In this document: piece by piece, positions 1-6,279 of the stretch | Layout of the letters: the number at the start of each line of letters is the position of its first letter | How positions within the stretch are numbered: the stretch's first letter is position 1 | Source: Rhizobiaceae bacterium | GTDB taxonomy: Bacteria; Pseudomonadota; Alphaproteobacteria; Rhizobiales; Rhizobiaceae | Length of the DNA: 7,273 bases | Assembly: GCA_020696915.1 (NCBI GenBank) | Contig: JAJFMR010000144.1 | Location: 1 to 7,273, forward strand | Reading direction: 5' to 3' | The notes under the pieces: model-generated | The model's database searches: none | Told to the model about the DNA's origin: nothing | The model's input: the letters and a program-made list of their open reading frames with translations, nothing else | Position numbers and translations under genes: made by a program

Positions 1-44
1 ACCGCGGCACGGGCGGCAAGCCTTACTGATGTCGAGAAGTTCAT
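1..44 (-). CDS. amtB: Ammonium transporter AmtB, N-terminal fragment (cut by window edge)
   Basis: Only the first 14 complete codons are visible, reading MNFSTSVRLAARAA: a short polar start followed by basic and small hydrophobic residues, like the beginning of an AmtB signal peptide. The start at 44 is preferred because GGAG lies 6 bases upstream of it. An in-frame ATG at 56 has no comparable ribosome site. The identity rests mainly on context: glnK ends 28 bases upstream on the same strand, and glnK-amtB is one of the most conserved bacterial gene pairs. AmtB is an inner-membrane trimer that conducts ammonium and is blocked by GlnK. Too little protein is present to prove the family. Confidence 0.6.
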   Translation of the reverse strand, partial: MNFSTSVRLAARAA

Positions 45-72
45 CGAAATCTCCATGAGAAGAAGGGTGTGC

Positions 73-411
73 TCAGAGCGCGTCGGTGTCGGTTTCGCCC
101 GTGCGAATGCGCACGGCGTGGTCGAGCGGAAAGACGAACACCTTCCCGTCGCCGATCTGGCCGGTCCTCGCCGCGACTGCGATCGCCTCGACGGCCCGCT
201 CCACGACATCGGTCGGAACGGCCACTTCGATTTTTATTTTTGGCAGGAAGCTGACCGCATATTCCGCGCCGCGGTAGATCTCGGTGTGCCCCTTCTGGCG
301 TCCGTAGCCTTTCACTTCGGTGACCGTCAGGCCCTGGATGCCGAGCTGGGTAAGCGCTTCGCGCACTTCGTCGAGTTTGAATGGCTTTATGATTGCCATC
401 ACGATCTTCAT
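73..411 (-). CDS. glnK: Nitrogen regulatory protein PII (GlnK)
   Basis: The product is 112 residues, the standard PII length. PII proteins are cytoplasmic trimers that sense 2-oxoglutarate and ATP/ADP and are uridylylated by GlnD when nitrogen is short. They control AmtB, glutamine synthetase adenylylation and NtrB/NtrC. Visible here are the N-terminal strand MKIVMAIIKP, the T-loop (about 37-55) with Gln39 and the uridylylation site Tyr51 in YRGAEY, Lys58, the B-loop RTGQIGDGK at 82-90, and the C-terminal RIRTGE with Arg101 and Arg103. No key residue is missing. The start at 411 follows a strong site (GAGGGG), while the upstream extension to 501 lacks PII character. Linkage to amtB favours GlnK over GlnB, which in rhizobia usually precedes glnA. 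A sigma-54-like element lies about 90 bases upstream. Confidence 0.95.
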   Translation of the reverse strand: MKIVMAIIKPFKLDEVREALTQLGIQGLTVTEVKGYGRQKGHTEIYRGAEYAVSFLPKIKIEVAVPTDVVERAVEAIAVAARTGQIGDGKVFVFPLDHAVRIRTGETDTDAL

Positions 412-497
412 GAGTTCACCCCTCTTCAGATGCGGGTTCTTCGCGTTTCGTCGGACGGCCGGAACCTGAGGCGGCCACGGCACGTGCGAGAGACAAT

Positions 498-513
498 TCA
501 AGCCGCGTGCCAG
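498..513 (-). promoter_or_regulatory. Sigma-54 (RpoN) -24/-12-like promoter for glnK-amtB
   Basis: Read on the minus strand, C-TGGCACG-N4-TTGA matches the RpoN consensus TGGCACG-N4-TTGC at every fixed position except the last base of the -12 box. The GG of the -24 box is at 511/510 and the -12 box is at 501-498. Transcription would start near 486, giving a leader of about 75 bases before the glnK ATG. RpoN/NtrC control of glnK-amtB is well established in other proteobacteria. I could not see a clear NtrC palindrome (TGCAC-N5-GTGCA type) in the bases upstream, so the activator site is unproven. Confidence 0.55.
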
Positions 514-633
514 TCGTGGTCGACGGCATCAACTCCGTGAAAACAAACGGCTAATGGCGGGCGTGGGTAGTTGGCGCCCGAATCCTCGGCATCACGTCTG
601 CCCAACGAATAGGCAGTTTCGGAGAATTGCCCG

Positions 634-1506
634 TCAGAAAGGCTGGGTTCGAAGGCGGATCAGGCCTTCCTGGGCTACCGACGCGACCAGCGTGCCATCT
701 TCGGCGTGGAGTGCGCCCCGGGTAAATCCGCGGGAGCCATGCGTGGACGGACTGTCCTGCGTGTAAAGAAGCCAGCCGTTCATCGGGTGCGGGCGGTGAA
801 ACCACATTGCGTGGTCGAGGCTCGCCGCCTGGATGTCGGGGTCGAACACGCCCCTGCCATGCGCGAATGTCGAGGTGTCCAGGAGCGTCATGTCGGAGAG
901 ATAGGCGAGCACCGCGGCCCGCGTCGCGCGGCTTTCCGGCATCGACCCGGTGGTCCGTATCCATATGTTCTGGCGCGGCTCGAGCTTGTTGCGGCTGGTG
1001 TAGTGCTCCATGATCACCGGCCGCATCTCGATCGGCCGGTCGCGCATCCAGTAGCTTCTGATGAACTCGGGCACGCGGTCGCCGAACTGCGCAATCATTT
1101 CCTCGTGCGTCGGCAGCGTATCGGCCGCCGGAACGTCGAGGGGCATTGGCGCCTGATGATCCAGTCCGGTCTCGTCGGCCTGGAACGACGCCTCCAGCGA
1201 GAAGATGGCCTGCCCGTGCTGGATCGCCACGACCCGGCGCGTGGTGAATGATCTTCCGTCGCGAATACGGTCGACCTCGTAGACGATCGGTACCCTGGTG
1301 TCCCCCGGGCGCATGAAATAGCCGTGCAGTGAGTGCACGTGGCGGTCGTCGGCGACGGTGCGTTGTGCCGCGACCAGGGCCTGGGCGATGGTCTGCCCGC
1401 CGAAGACGCGCTGCCAGTCGGTATTAGGACTGCGACCTCGATAGAGGTTGTGCTCCAGCCGCTCGAGGTCGAGAATGGCGAGAAGCTCCTGCATTCCGGC
1501 AGTCAT
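634..1506 (-). CDS. tesB: Acyl-CoA thioesterase II
   Basis: The product is 290 residues (E. coli TesB has 286), with two fused hot-dog domains. It hydrolyses medium- and long-chain acyl-CoA to free fatty acid and CoA in the cytoplasm. Family motifs are RVFGGQTIAQAL (about 33-44), LHGYFMRPGD in the first domain, and SLDHAMWFHRP and GFTRGALH in the second. The catalytic triad is readable: Asp205 (YLSDMTLL), Ser229 (AASLDH) and Gln279 (VAQEGLIR). These sit one residue after the E. coli Asp204/Thr228/Gln278, with Ser in place of Thr. The start at 1506 has AAGG 9 bases upstream. Met5 is a weaker alternative, and the longer reading to 1560 adds unconserved residues and would nearly meet the divergent gene. 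tesB is also a neighbour of glnK-amtB in E. coli. Confidence 0.93.
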   Translation of the reverse strand: MTAGMQELLAILDLERLEHNLYRGRSPNTDWQRVFGGQTIAQALVAAQRTVADDRHVHSLHGYFMRPGDTRVPIVYEVDRIRDGRSFTTRRVVAIQHGQAIFSLEASFQADETGLDHQAPMPLDVPAADTLPTHEEMIAQFGDRVPEFIRSYWMRDRPIEMRPVIMEHYTSRNKLEPRQNIWIRTTGSMPESRATRAAVLAYLSDMTLLDTSTFAHGRGVFDPDIQAASLDHAMWFHRPHPMNGWLLYTQDSPSTHGSRGFTRGALHAEDGTLVASVAQEGLIRLRTQPF

Positions 1507-1581
1507 TATCAATCGCCTTTTTTCGCGGCCTGAGCCGCTTTCGGCAGGAACCATCGGCAAGTCAAGACAAGGACCTCTGGC
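1507..1581. promoter_or_regulatory. Divergent intergenic region between tesB and the ubiquinone hydroxylase gene
   Basis: These 75 bases must hold the start signals of both genes unless they are read from further away. The plus-strand ribosome site AAGGA (1569-1573) lies 8 bases before the hydroxylase ATG, and the minus-strand AAGG lies 9 bases before the tesB ATG. On the minus strand a TTGAC at 1565-1561 resembles a -35 box for tesB, but I see no good -10 box 17-18 bases from it. No operator palindrome is evident. Confidence 0.35.
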
Positions 1582-2823
1582 ATGGCGAATTCAGGAGATG
1601 CGAAGCCAACGACGCTGGACGTTCTGGTGGCCGGCGCCGGCTATGTCGGGCTCGCCGTCGCTGTCGCCCTGAAGAGCTCGCGCCCCGGCATGGCCGTCGG
1701 CATCGTCGATGCCGCGCCGGCGGGCGTATGGGAAAAGGATGGCCGCGCTTCGGCGATAGCGGCAGCCGCCGGCCGCATGCTCGACCAGCTCGGCTGCTGG
1801 ACCGAGATCGCGCCGCAGGCGCAGGCGATCACCGAAATGATCGTCACCGATTCGCGCACGTCCGACCCGGTTCGCCCCGTTTTCCTGACCTTCGGAGGCG
1901 AGGTGGCGCCTGGCGAGCCTTTCGCGCACATGGTCGACAACAAGGTGCTGAACGGAACGCTGCGGCGGCGCGCGGCGGAGCTTGGCATCGACATCATCGA
2001 AGGGCTGGCGGTGTCGGCTTTCGAAAGCCGCGGCGCGAGTTCCCGTGTCCATCTGGCCGACGGCGCCGCCATCGAGGCTCGGCTTCTGGTCGCAGCCGAC
2101 GGCGTGAATTCGCGGCTGCGCGAAATGGCCGGGATACGAACCGTGCGATGGGAGTATGGACAGTCCGGCATTGTGTGCACGGTGCGCCACGAACGGCCTC
2201 ACAACGGCCGCGCCGAGGAGCATTTCCTGCCGGCCGGTCCATTCGCCATCCTGCCGCTTACCGGCAACCGATCTTCCATCGTCTGGACCGAGCGCACGGC
2301 CGCCGCGGAAAGGCTGGTGGCGGGCGACCCGCTCATCTTCGAGGTCGAACTCGAACAGCGTTTCGGCCTCAAGCTCGGCGAGATCGCGGTGGAAGGCAAG
2401 CCGCGCGCCTGGCCGCTCGGGCTGACGCTTGCACGCGCCTTTGTCGAGCATCGCTTCGCACTGGCCGGAGATGCGGCGCACGGCATCCATCCGATTGCCG
2501 GGCAGGGCCTCAACCTCGGCTTCAAGGACGCCGCCGCACTGGCCGAGACGGTGATCGAGGCCGACCGTCTCGGCCAGGATTTCGGAACGCTCGACGTTCT
2601 GGAGACGTATCAGCTGTGGCGCCGTTTCGATACGGTTCAGATGGGCGTCACCACCGACCTGCTCAATCGCCTCTTCTCCAACGATCTCGGGCCGCTGCGC
2701 GCCTTGCGTGACATCGGACTTGGACTGGTGGAGCGTGCGCCGAGGCTGAAGGCCTTTTTCATCCGCCAGGCTTCCGGGCTTTCGGGGCAAACACCGCGGC
2801 TTCTGAAAGGCGAGCCCATCTGA
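1582..2823 (+). CDS. Ubiquinone biosynthesis FAD-dependent hydroxylase (UbiH/UbiF/COQ6 family)
   Basis: The product is 413 residues, typical for this class of flavoprotein aromatic hydroxylases, which insert oxygen into the polyprenylated ring of the ubiquinone precursor at the inner membrane. All three fingerprints are present: the dinucleotide-binding GxGxxG at 18-23 (VAGAGYVG), the DG motif DGVNSRLR at 173-180, and the GD motif GDAAH at 296-300 followed by HPIAGQGLNLGFKD at 303-316, the UbiH-type signature. Arg55 in the GRASAI segment matches a conserved FAD/substrate region. The start has AAGGA 8 bases upstream. Alphaproteobacteria carry several such hydroxylases (UbiH, UbiF, UbiL, UbiM) acting at different ring positions. 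The sequence alone does not tell me which position this one uses, so no symbol is given. Confidence 0.9.
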   Translation: MANSGDAKPTTLDVLVAGAGYVGLAVAVALKSSRPGMAVGIVDAAPAGVWEKDGRASAIAAAAGRMLDQLGCWTEIAPQAQAITEMIVTDSRTSDPVRPVFLTFGGEVAPGEPFAHMVDNKVLNGTLRRRAAELGIDIIEGLAVSAFESRGASSRVHLADGAAIEARLLVAADGVNSRLREMAGIRTVRWEYGQSGIVCTVRHERPHNGRAEEHFLPAGPFAILPLTGNRSSIVWTERTAAAERLVAGDPLIFEVELEQRFGLKLGEIAVEGKPRAWPLGLTLARAFVEHRFALAGDAAHGIHPIAGQGLNLGFKDAAALAETVIEADRLGQDFGTLDVLETYQLWRRFDTVQMGVTTDLLNRLFSNDLGPLRALRDIGLGLVERAPRLKAFFIRQASGLSGQTPRLLKGEPI

Positions 2824-3018
2824 GGCAAACGCGGCAGATTGAGGTAAGCCGAGGCGGAAATCGGCCGAAGCCACATCGCCGGCAATTTCGTTGCTCGCTG
2901 GCATCGAAATCATGCGTTCGCCGTTTTCGGCTGGGGCGTGCTAGGCTCGACGACGCGCCGCCGCGCTGCAGCCGTGCAGTTATCGTGGCCGCGCGCAGAG
3001 ACACAGAAGGAGAAGATC
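2824..3018. other. Intergenic region between the hydroxylase gene and osmC
   Basis: These 195 bases contain no convincing gene. A weak inverted repeat (GCCGA at 2848-2852, TCGGC at 2861-2865) follows the hydroxylase gene but has no T run, so it is not a clear terminator. A short inverted repeat GCCG-TTTT-CGGC lies at 2920-2931, about 90 bases before osmC. The osmC promoter should be here, but I cannot assign -35 and -10 boxes with confidence. The ribosome site AAGGAG is at 3007-3012. Confidence 0.3.
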
Positions 3019-3444
3019 ATGAATCGCCATGCAACCGCCGTCTGGTCAGGCAATCTGAAGGAAGGCACCGGCACGCTCGACACGCAGAGCGGCATCCTGA
3101 TGGGGCAGCCATATTCCTTCAAGACCCGGTTCGAGGACGAGAGCGGCAGGTCAGGCACCAATCCGGAAGAACTCATCGCGGCGGCGCATGCCGGCTGCTT
3201 CGCCATGCAGTTCTCGCACTTCCTGGCCGAGAACGGCACCCCGGCGACGCGACTGGAAGCCAAGGCCGTGGTCACGCTGGTGCCTGGCACGGGCATCACC
3301 GGCAGCGCGCTGAGTGTTCGCGGCACCGTGCCCGGCATCGACGCAGGGAAGTTCACGGAACTTGCGGAAAAAGCTAAGGCGGAGTGCCCCGTTTCCAAGG
3401 CGCTTGGGTCGATCGGCATCACCCTCCAGGCCGCGCTCGCCTGA
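3019..3444 (+). CDS. osmC: OsmC-type organic hydroperoxide reductase
   Basis: The product is 141 residues (E. coli OsmC has 143). OsmC is a cytoplasmic dimeric thiol peroxidase that reduces organic hydroperoxides. The two redox cysteines are Cys60 in AAHAGCFAM and Cys123 in AECPVSKAL. Other family features are TRFEDESG (36-43) with Arg37, TNPEELIAAAHA (47-58), and VPGID before the second cysteine. The internal pattern QSGIL...QPYSF closely follows the OsmC subgroup rather than Ohr. The start at 3019 has AAGGAG 6 bases upstream, so the longer in-frame reading from 2938 is not needed. The gene appears monocistronic: a hairpin follows the stop codon. OsmC is usually induced in stationary phase or osmotic stress, but I see no EcfG-type promoter in front of this copy. 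Confidence 0.93.
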   Translation: MNRHATAVWSGNLKEGTGTLDTQSGILMGQPYSFKTRFEDESGRSGTNPEELIAAAHAGCFAMQFSHFLAENGTPATRLEAKAVVTLVPGTGITGSALSVRGTVPGIDAGKFTELAEKAKAECPVSKALGSIGITLQAALA

Positions 3445-3461
3445 CCAGGGCAGGCAGTCCG

Positions 3462-3493
3462 GCGGGCTGCGCCGGGCAGCCCGCGGCACTTTT
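3462..3493 (+). terminator. Hairpin after osmC, probable intrinsic terminator
   Basis: A perfect 9-base-pair GC-rich stem (GCGGGCTGC at 3462-3470 with GCAGCCCGC at 3476-3484) encloses a 5-base loop. Four T residues follow at 3490-3493, five bases after the stem. It begins 17 bases after the osmC stop codon. The offset and short T run make it weaker than a textbook Rho-independent terminator. Confidence 0.55.
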
Positions 3494-3561
3494 CGCCGGG
3501 GTCCGTCAGAAACCGCGCCGCTGCTGCCGCGCCAGCGCTCGCTTCCCGCGAAGGATTTCTC

Positions 3562-4152
3562 TTGGAACAGCTCCTGTCCGAATTCGGCCATTCGACCTAC
3601 ACACCGTTCCCGGTGTTTGCGGCTCGCCTGCTGCTCGCCATGCTGTTCGGCGCGGTGATCGGCTTCGAGCGCGAGTGGCGCAATCGGCCCGCAGGGCTGC
3701 GTACCCATATACTCGTGTGCGTGGCGGCCGCGACCTTCGCCATCCTGACGATCGAGATCATCCACGCGCCGGTGTTCGGCTCAGCGGCGCTCGGGGACGC
3801 CGTCAAGGTCGACCCGGTCCGCGTCGTCGAGGCGGTCACTGCGGGGGTCGCCTTCCTTGCCGCGGGCGTCGTCATCTTTACCAAGGGCCAGGTCCACGGG
3901 CTGACGACCGGCGCCGGCATGTGGCTCGCCGGCGCGATCGGTCTCGCCTGCGGACTGGGGCTGTGGCAGATCGCCGCCTTTTCCGCGCTGATCGCCCTCA
4001 TCGTGCTCGGGCTGCTGCAGACCCTGGAAAAGAGCCTGGATCTCGACAAGGAACCCGACTTCGGCCTCGACAGCGACAAGCGTGAGGCGGCGCAACGCGC
4101 CATTCGGCCAAAGGAGGACGATCCTTCCCGGATGGATCCGGGCACCGGCTGA
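3562..4152 (+). CDS. MgtC/SapB family inner-membrane protein
   Basis: The product is 196 residues. The N-terminal half carries the family hallmark: a first membrane helix leading into GAVIGFERE (30-38), then RPAGLRTHILV (42-52). Membrane segments are likely near 18-34, 49-68, 86-107, 118-135 and 136-153, followed by a charged tail of about 40 residues ending near RMDPGTG. The separate C-terminal domain of Salmonella MgtC is absent, so it is the short SapB type. MgtC itself supports growth in low magnesium and inhibits the F1Fo ATP synthase, but the role of this short type is unknown. Translation starts at TTG, supported by AAGGA six bases upstream. The next in-frame ATG (residue 27) would remove part of the first helix. 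The gene stands alone between the osmC hairpin and the gap before leuC. Confidence 0.88.
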   Translation: MEQLLSEFGHSTYTPFPVFAARLLLAMLFGAVIGFEREWRNRPAGLRTHILVCVAAATFAILTIEIIHAPVFGSAALGDAVKVDPVRVVEAVTAGVAFLAAGVVIFTKGQVHGLTTGAGMWLAGAIGLACGLGLWQIAAFSALIALIVLGLLQTLEKSLDLDKEPDFGLDSDKREAAQRAIRPKEDDPSRMDPGTG

Positions 4153-4243
4153 ACCGCTGCGCCGCCTGTCGAGAAGCCCGATCCAGGCCAGTATCAGCGG
4201 CGACTGGCAAAGGCGCCTGGGCGCGCGGAGGCGGCGCGGGCGG

Positions 4244-4399
4244 ATGATTGCCGTCACTGCAAAAGGTTGGTATGAGCCCATCGTGGAAGCGCTTTCTGGA
4301 AACCCGGCCTACAAGCCCTTCGTGCTGCAGGACAGGAAACGCCTGCCGGCCCGGTTCTTCGCGCTGATTTCCGGTGCGCAAAGCTGCCGCATCGCTTGA
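4244..4399 (+). CDS. Possible small protein of 51 residues, unknown function
   Basis: This ORF lies in the roughly 310-base gap between the MgtC-like gene and leuC. The product starts MIAVTAKGWYEPIVEAL and ends SCRIA. I recognise no family. In its central stretch, from about codon 19 to 40, nearly every codon ends in G or C, as in the real genes around it, and the composition looks protein-like. Against it, the only ribosome-site candidate (GGAG at 4227-4230) is 13 bases from the ATG, which is long. A better-placed AAAGG precedes an ATG at 4272, but that frame yields only 31 residues rich in Cys, Arg and Ser. It may be a real small gene, the remnant of a longer one, or chance. Confidence 0.3.
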   Translation: MIAVTAKGWYEPIVEALSGNPAYKPFVLQDRKRLPARFFALISGAQSCRIA

Positions 4400-4402
4400 G
4401 AT

Positions 4403-4429
4403 GCCGGCCTCCCGGCCGGCGCCGGGTTT
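4403..4429 (+). terminator. GC-rich hairpin between the small ORF and leuC
   Basis: A perfect 7-base-pair stem (GCCGGCC at 4403-4409 with GGCCGGC at 4414-4420) with a four-base loop starts four bases after the stop of the possible 51-codon ORF and ends about 40 bases before leuC. Only three T residues (4427-4429) follow, after a G-rich spacer. It could end upstream transcription or fold in the leuC leader. There is no leucine-rich leader peptide beside it that would suggest classic attenuation. Confidence 0.3.
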
Positions 4430-4462
4430 CCATCAATCTCGACCAGATCACGGAACATGACG

Positions 4463-5872
4463 ATGAGCGCACCGCGCACCCTCTACGACAAGATATTCGA
4501 CGATCACGTCGTCGATCGCCAGGACGACGGCACCTGCCTTCTTTATATTGATCGTCACCTCGTCCACGAGGTGACGAGCCCGCAGGCCTTCGAGGGGCTG
4601 CGCATGACCGGCCGCGGCGTGCGGCATCCGGAACGGACGCTGGCGGTCGTCGACCACAATGTGCCGACCTCGCCCGACCGCCGCAACGGCATCAAGAACG
4701 AGGAAAGCCGCATCCAGGTCGAGGCCATGGCCAGGAACGCGGCGGATTTCGGCGTGGAATACTATTCCGAGAACGATCGCCGGCAGGGGATCGTCCACAT
4801 CGTTGGGCCCGAGCAGGGAGTCACGCTGCCCGGCATGACGATCGTCCGCGGCGACAGCCACACGTCGACGCACGGCGCCTTCGGCGCGCTGGCGCATGGC
4901 ATCGGCACGTCGGAAGTCGAGCACGTGCTCGCCACGCAGACTCTGATCCAGCGCAAGGCCAGGAACATGCTGGTGCGGGTCGACAACAAGCTTCCCGAAG
5001 GCGTCACGGCCAAGGATATAATCCTCGCCATCATCGGCGAGATCGGCACGGCCGGCGGCACCGGCTATGTCATCGAATATGCCGGCGAGGCGATCCGCGC
5101 GCTGTCCATGGAAGGCCGGATGACGATCTGCAACATGTCGATCGAGGGCGGCGCCCGGGCCGGTCTCATCGCCCCGGACGAGACCACCTTCGCCTATGTC
5201 AAGGGCAAGCCGCGCGCGCCGAAGGGCGAAGCCTGGGACAGGGCGTTGAGATATTGGCAGACGCTGAAGTCCGACGAAGGTGCGCATTTCGACAAGACCG
5301 TGGTCATCGACGCCGCCAACCTGCCGCCCATCGTGTCCTGGGGTTCCTCCCCGGAAGATGTCGTTTCCGTGCAGGGAAGCGTGCCCGATCCGGCAATGAT
5401 CCCGGACGAAACGAAGCGTCTGTCGAAGCAGCGGGCGCTCGACTACATGGGCCTTGTTCCCGGCACGAAGATCACCGACATCGAACTCGATCGCGTCTTC
5501 ATAGGGTCATGCACGAATGGCCGGATCGAAGATCTGCGGGCGGTCGCGAAGGTCGTCGAGGGCCGGAAAGTCAGTTCGCACGTCGAGGCCATGATCGTGC
5601 CGGGGTCCGGCCTGGTGAAGGAGCAGGCCGAGGCGGAAGGCCTCGACCGCATATTCGTCGCCGCGGGATTCGACTGGCGCGAGCCCGGATGCTCGATGTG
5701 CCTTGCGATGAACGACGACCGGCTGAAGCCCTATGAACGGTGCGCCTCGACCTCCAACCGGAATTTCGAGGGCCGCCAGGGATTCAAGGGCCGCACCCAT
5801 CTCGTGTCGCCGGCCATGGCGGCGGCGGCGGCGATCGCCGGCCATTTCGTCGACATCCGGGATTGGAACTGA
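4463..5872 (+). CDS. leuC: 3-isopropylmalate dehydratase, large subunit
   Basis: LeuC with LeuD isomerises 2-isopropylmalate to 3-isopropylmalate in leucine synthesis in the cytoplasm. The product is 469 residues (E. coli has 466) and is an aconitase-type protein. The three [4Fe-4S] cysteines are Cys350 (FIGSCTNGR), Cys410 and Cys413 (GCSMCLAMN), each three residues after the E. coli positions. RGDSHTSTHGAFGALAHGIG is the conserved aconitase-family core, and ASTSNRNFEGRQG the conserved C-terminal loop. Start choice: ATG codons occur at 4457 and 4463. The only ribosome site, GGA at 4452-4454, is 8 bases from the second and 2 from the first, and the second gives MSAPRTLYDKI, as I recall for rhizobial LeuC. 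No leuD is adjacent in the window, consistent with dispersed leu genes in rhizobia. Confidence 0.97.
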   Translation: MSAPRTLYDKIFDDHVVDRQDDGTCLLYIDRHLVHEVTSPQAFEGLRMTGRGVRHPERTLAVVDHNVPTSPDRRNGIKNEESRIQVEAMARNAADFGVEYYSENDRRQGIVHIVGPEQGVTLPGMTIVRGDSHTSTHGAFGALAHGIGTSEVEHVLATQTLIQRKARNMLVRVDNKLPEGVTAKDIILAIIGEIGTAGGTGYVIEYAGEAIRALSMEGRMTICNMSIEGGARAGLIAPDETTFAYVKGKPRAPKGEAWDRALRYWQTLKSDEGAHFDKTVVIDAANLPPIVSWGSSPEDVVSVQGSVPDPAMIPDETKRLSKQRALDYMGLVPGTKITDIELDRVFIGSCTNGRIEDLRAVAKVVEGRKVSSHVEAMIVPGSGLVKEQAEAEGLDRIFVAAGFDWREPGCSMCLAMNDDRLKPYERCASTSNRNFEGRQGFKGRTHLVSPAMAAAAAIAGHFVDIRDWN

Positions 5873-5893
5873 TCTTCCGGAAGCGCTAGCAGG

Positions 5894-5916
5894 GACCGGC
5901 GGGGCGGCCCCCGGTC
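5894..5916. terminator. Hairpin between convergent leuC and the 103-residue protein gene
   Basis: GACCGG at 5894-5899 pairs with CCGGTC at 5911-5916, and with one bulged base the stem extends inward by three more G-C pairs around a four-base loop. It overlaps the stop codon of the minus-strand gene and lies 22 bases after leuC. No T run follows on either strand, so it would be an atypical terminator. A 10-base palindrome CTTCCGGAAG (5874-5883) lies directly after the leuC stop. Confidence 0.35.
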
Positions 5917-6226
5917 AGTCGTCCCGCCGGACGATTTCGTGAGAACTGTCACGCTGTCCGGGAATCTCGGGACCGACGACGAGCGCCAGCCTCTGTTCTT
6001 CGAAGAGGCCGAACCATTCGTCCCATTCCACAAGTTCGTAGCCGCCGGCGTTGGCCGGCCGTTCGGGCCGGTCGTAGTCCTGGTAGGCCTGCTGGTCGAA
6101 GACGATCCTCAGCATTGGCTGCGTGCCGCCTTCCGGCGACACGTCGACGATGGCGGGGAAACCGGATCGGGCCGCTGCCCAGTCGCGGATCTCGGTGCGG
6201 TCGGTAAACACTCTCTTATCGGCCAT
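5915..6226 (-). CDS. Uncharacterised 103-residue protein, predicted general-stress gene
   Basis: The product is a small, acidic, soluble protein with no signal peptide or membrane segment. It has an N-terminal part with DRTEIRDWAAARSGFPAIV (about 9-27), a strand-like LRIVFD (39-44), a variable linker, and a W/F-rich segment YELVEWDEWFGLFEEQRLALVV (63-84, shown here as YELVEWDEWF and GLFEEQRLALVV). The arrangement, a short helix with DWAAAR, then LRIxF, then WDEWFxxF and LALV, resembles a group of small rhizobial proteins I remember only as hypothetical, so no function is assigned. The start at 6226 has AGGAG 9 bases upstream. The longer in-frame reading to 6523 adds Arg-rich, unconserved sequence. 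An exact EcfG-type promoter lies just upstream, with the predicted transcript start about 20 bases before the ATG, so expression under general stress is likely. Confidence 0.75.
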   Translation of the reverse strand: MADKRVFTDRTEIRDWAAARSGFPAIVDVSPEGGTQPMLRIVFDQQAYQDYDRPERPANAGGYELVEWDEWFGLFEEQRLALVVGPEIPGQRDSSHEIVRRDD

Positions 6227-6254
6227 TCGGCGGCGCTCCTGCCCTGGTTGCCGA

Positions 6255-6279
6255 AACGTCCAGCCGGCCTGCCGGTTCC
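6255..6279 (-). promoter_or_regulatory. EcfG (general stress response) sigma-factor promoter
   Basis: On the minus strand GGAAC (6279-6275), 16 bases, then CGTT (6258-6255) is an exact match to the alphaproteobacterial EcfG consensus GGAAC-N16/17-CGTT. Transcription would start near 6246, just ahead of the AGGAG ribosome site (6240-6236) and the ATG at 6226. This spacing fits a real promoter. Further upstream a second, poorer match (GGAAC-N16-CGTC, 6364-6340) may be chance. Confidence 0.7.

Noticed and set aside
55..540. 161-codon plus-strand frame opposite glnK
   Set aside because: It is antisense to a textbook PII protein and covers its upstream region, with no ribosome site or motif.
599..617. 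Inverted repeat CTGCC/GGCAG after tesB as a terminator
   Set aside because: It has only a 5-base stem with a 9-base loop and no T run on the tesB transcript side.
1728..2711. 327-codon plus-strand frame inside the hydroxylase gene
   Set aside because: The product is extremely Arg-rich in a shifted frame and has no recognisable domain.
1591..2913. 440-codon open frame on the minus strand opposite the ubiquinone hydroxylase gene
   Set aside because: It is a shadow of a high-GC gene. The product is rich in Arg, Gly and Ala without motifs, while the plus strand encodes a protein with all family fingerprints.
4448..5287. 279-codon minus-strand frame opposite leuC
   Set aside because: LeuC on the plus strand is unambiguous. 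The antisense product has no family motifs.
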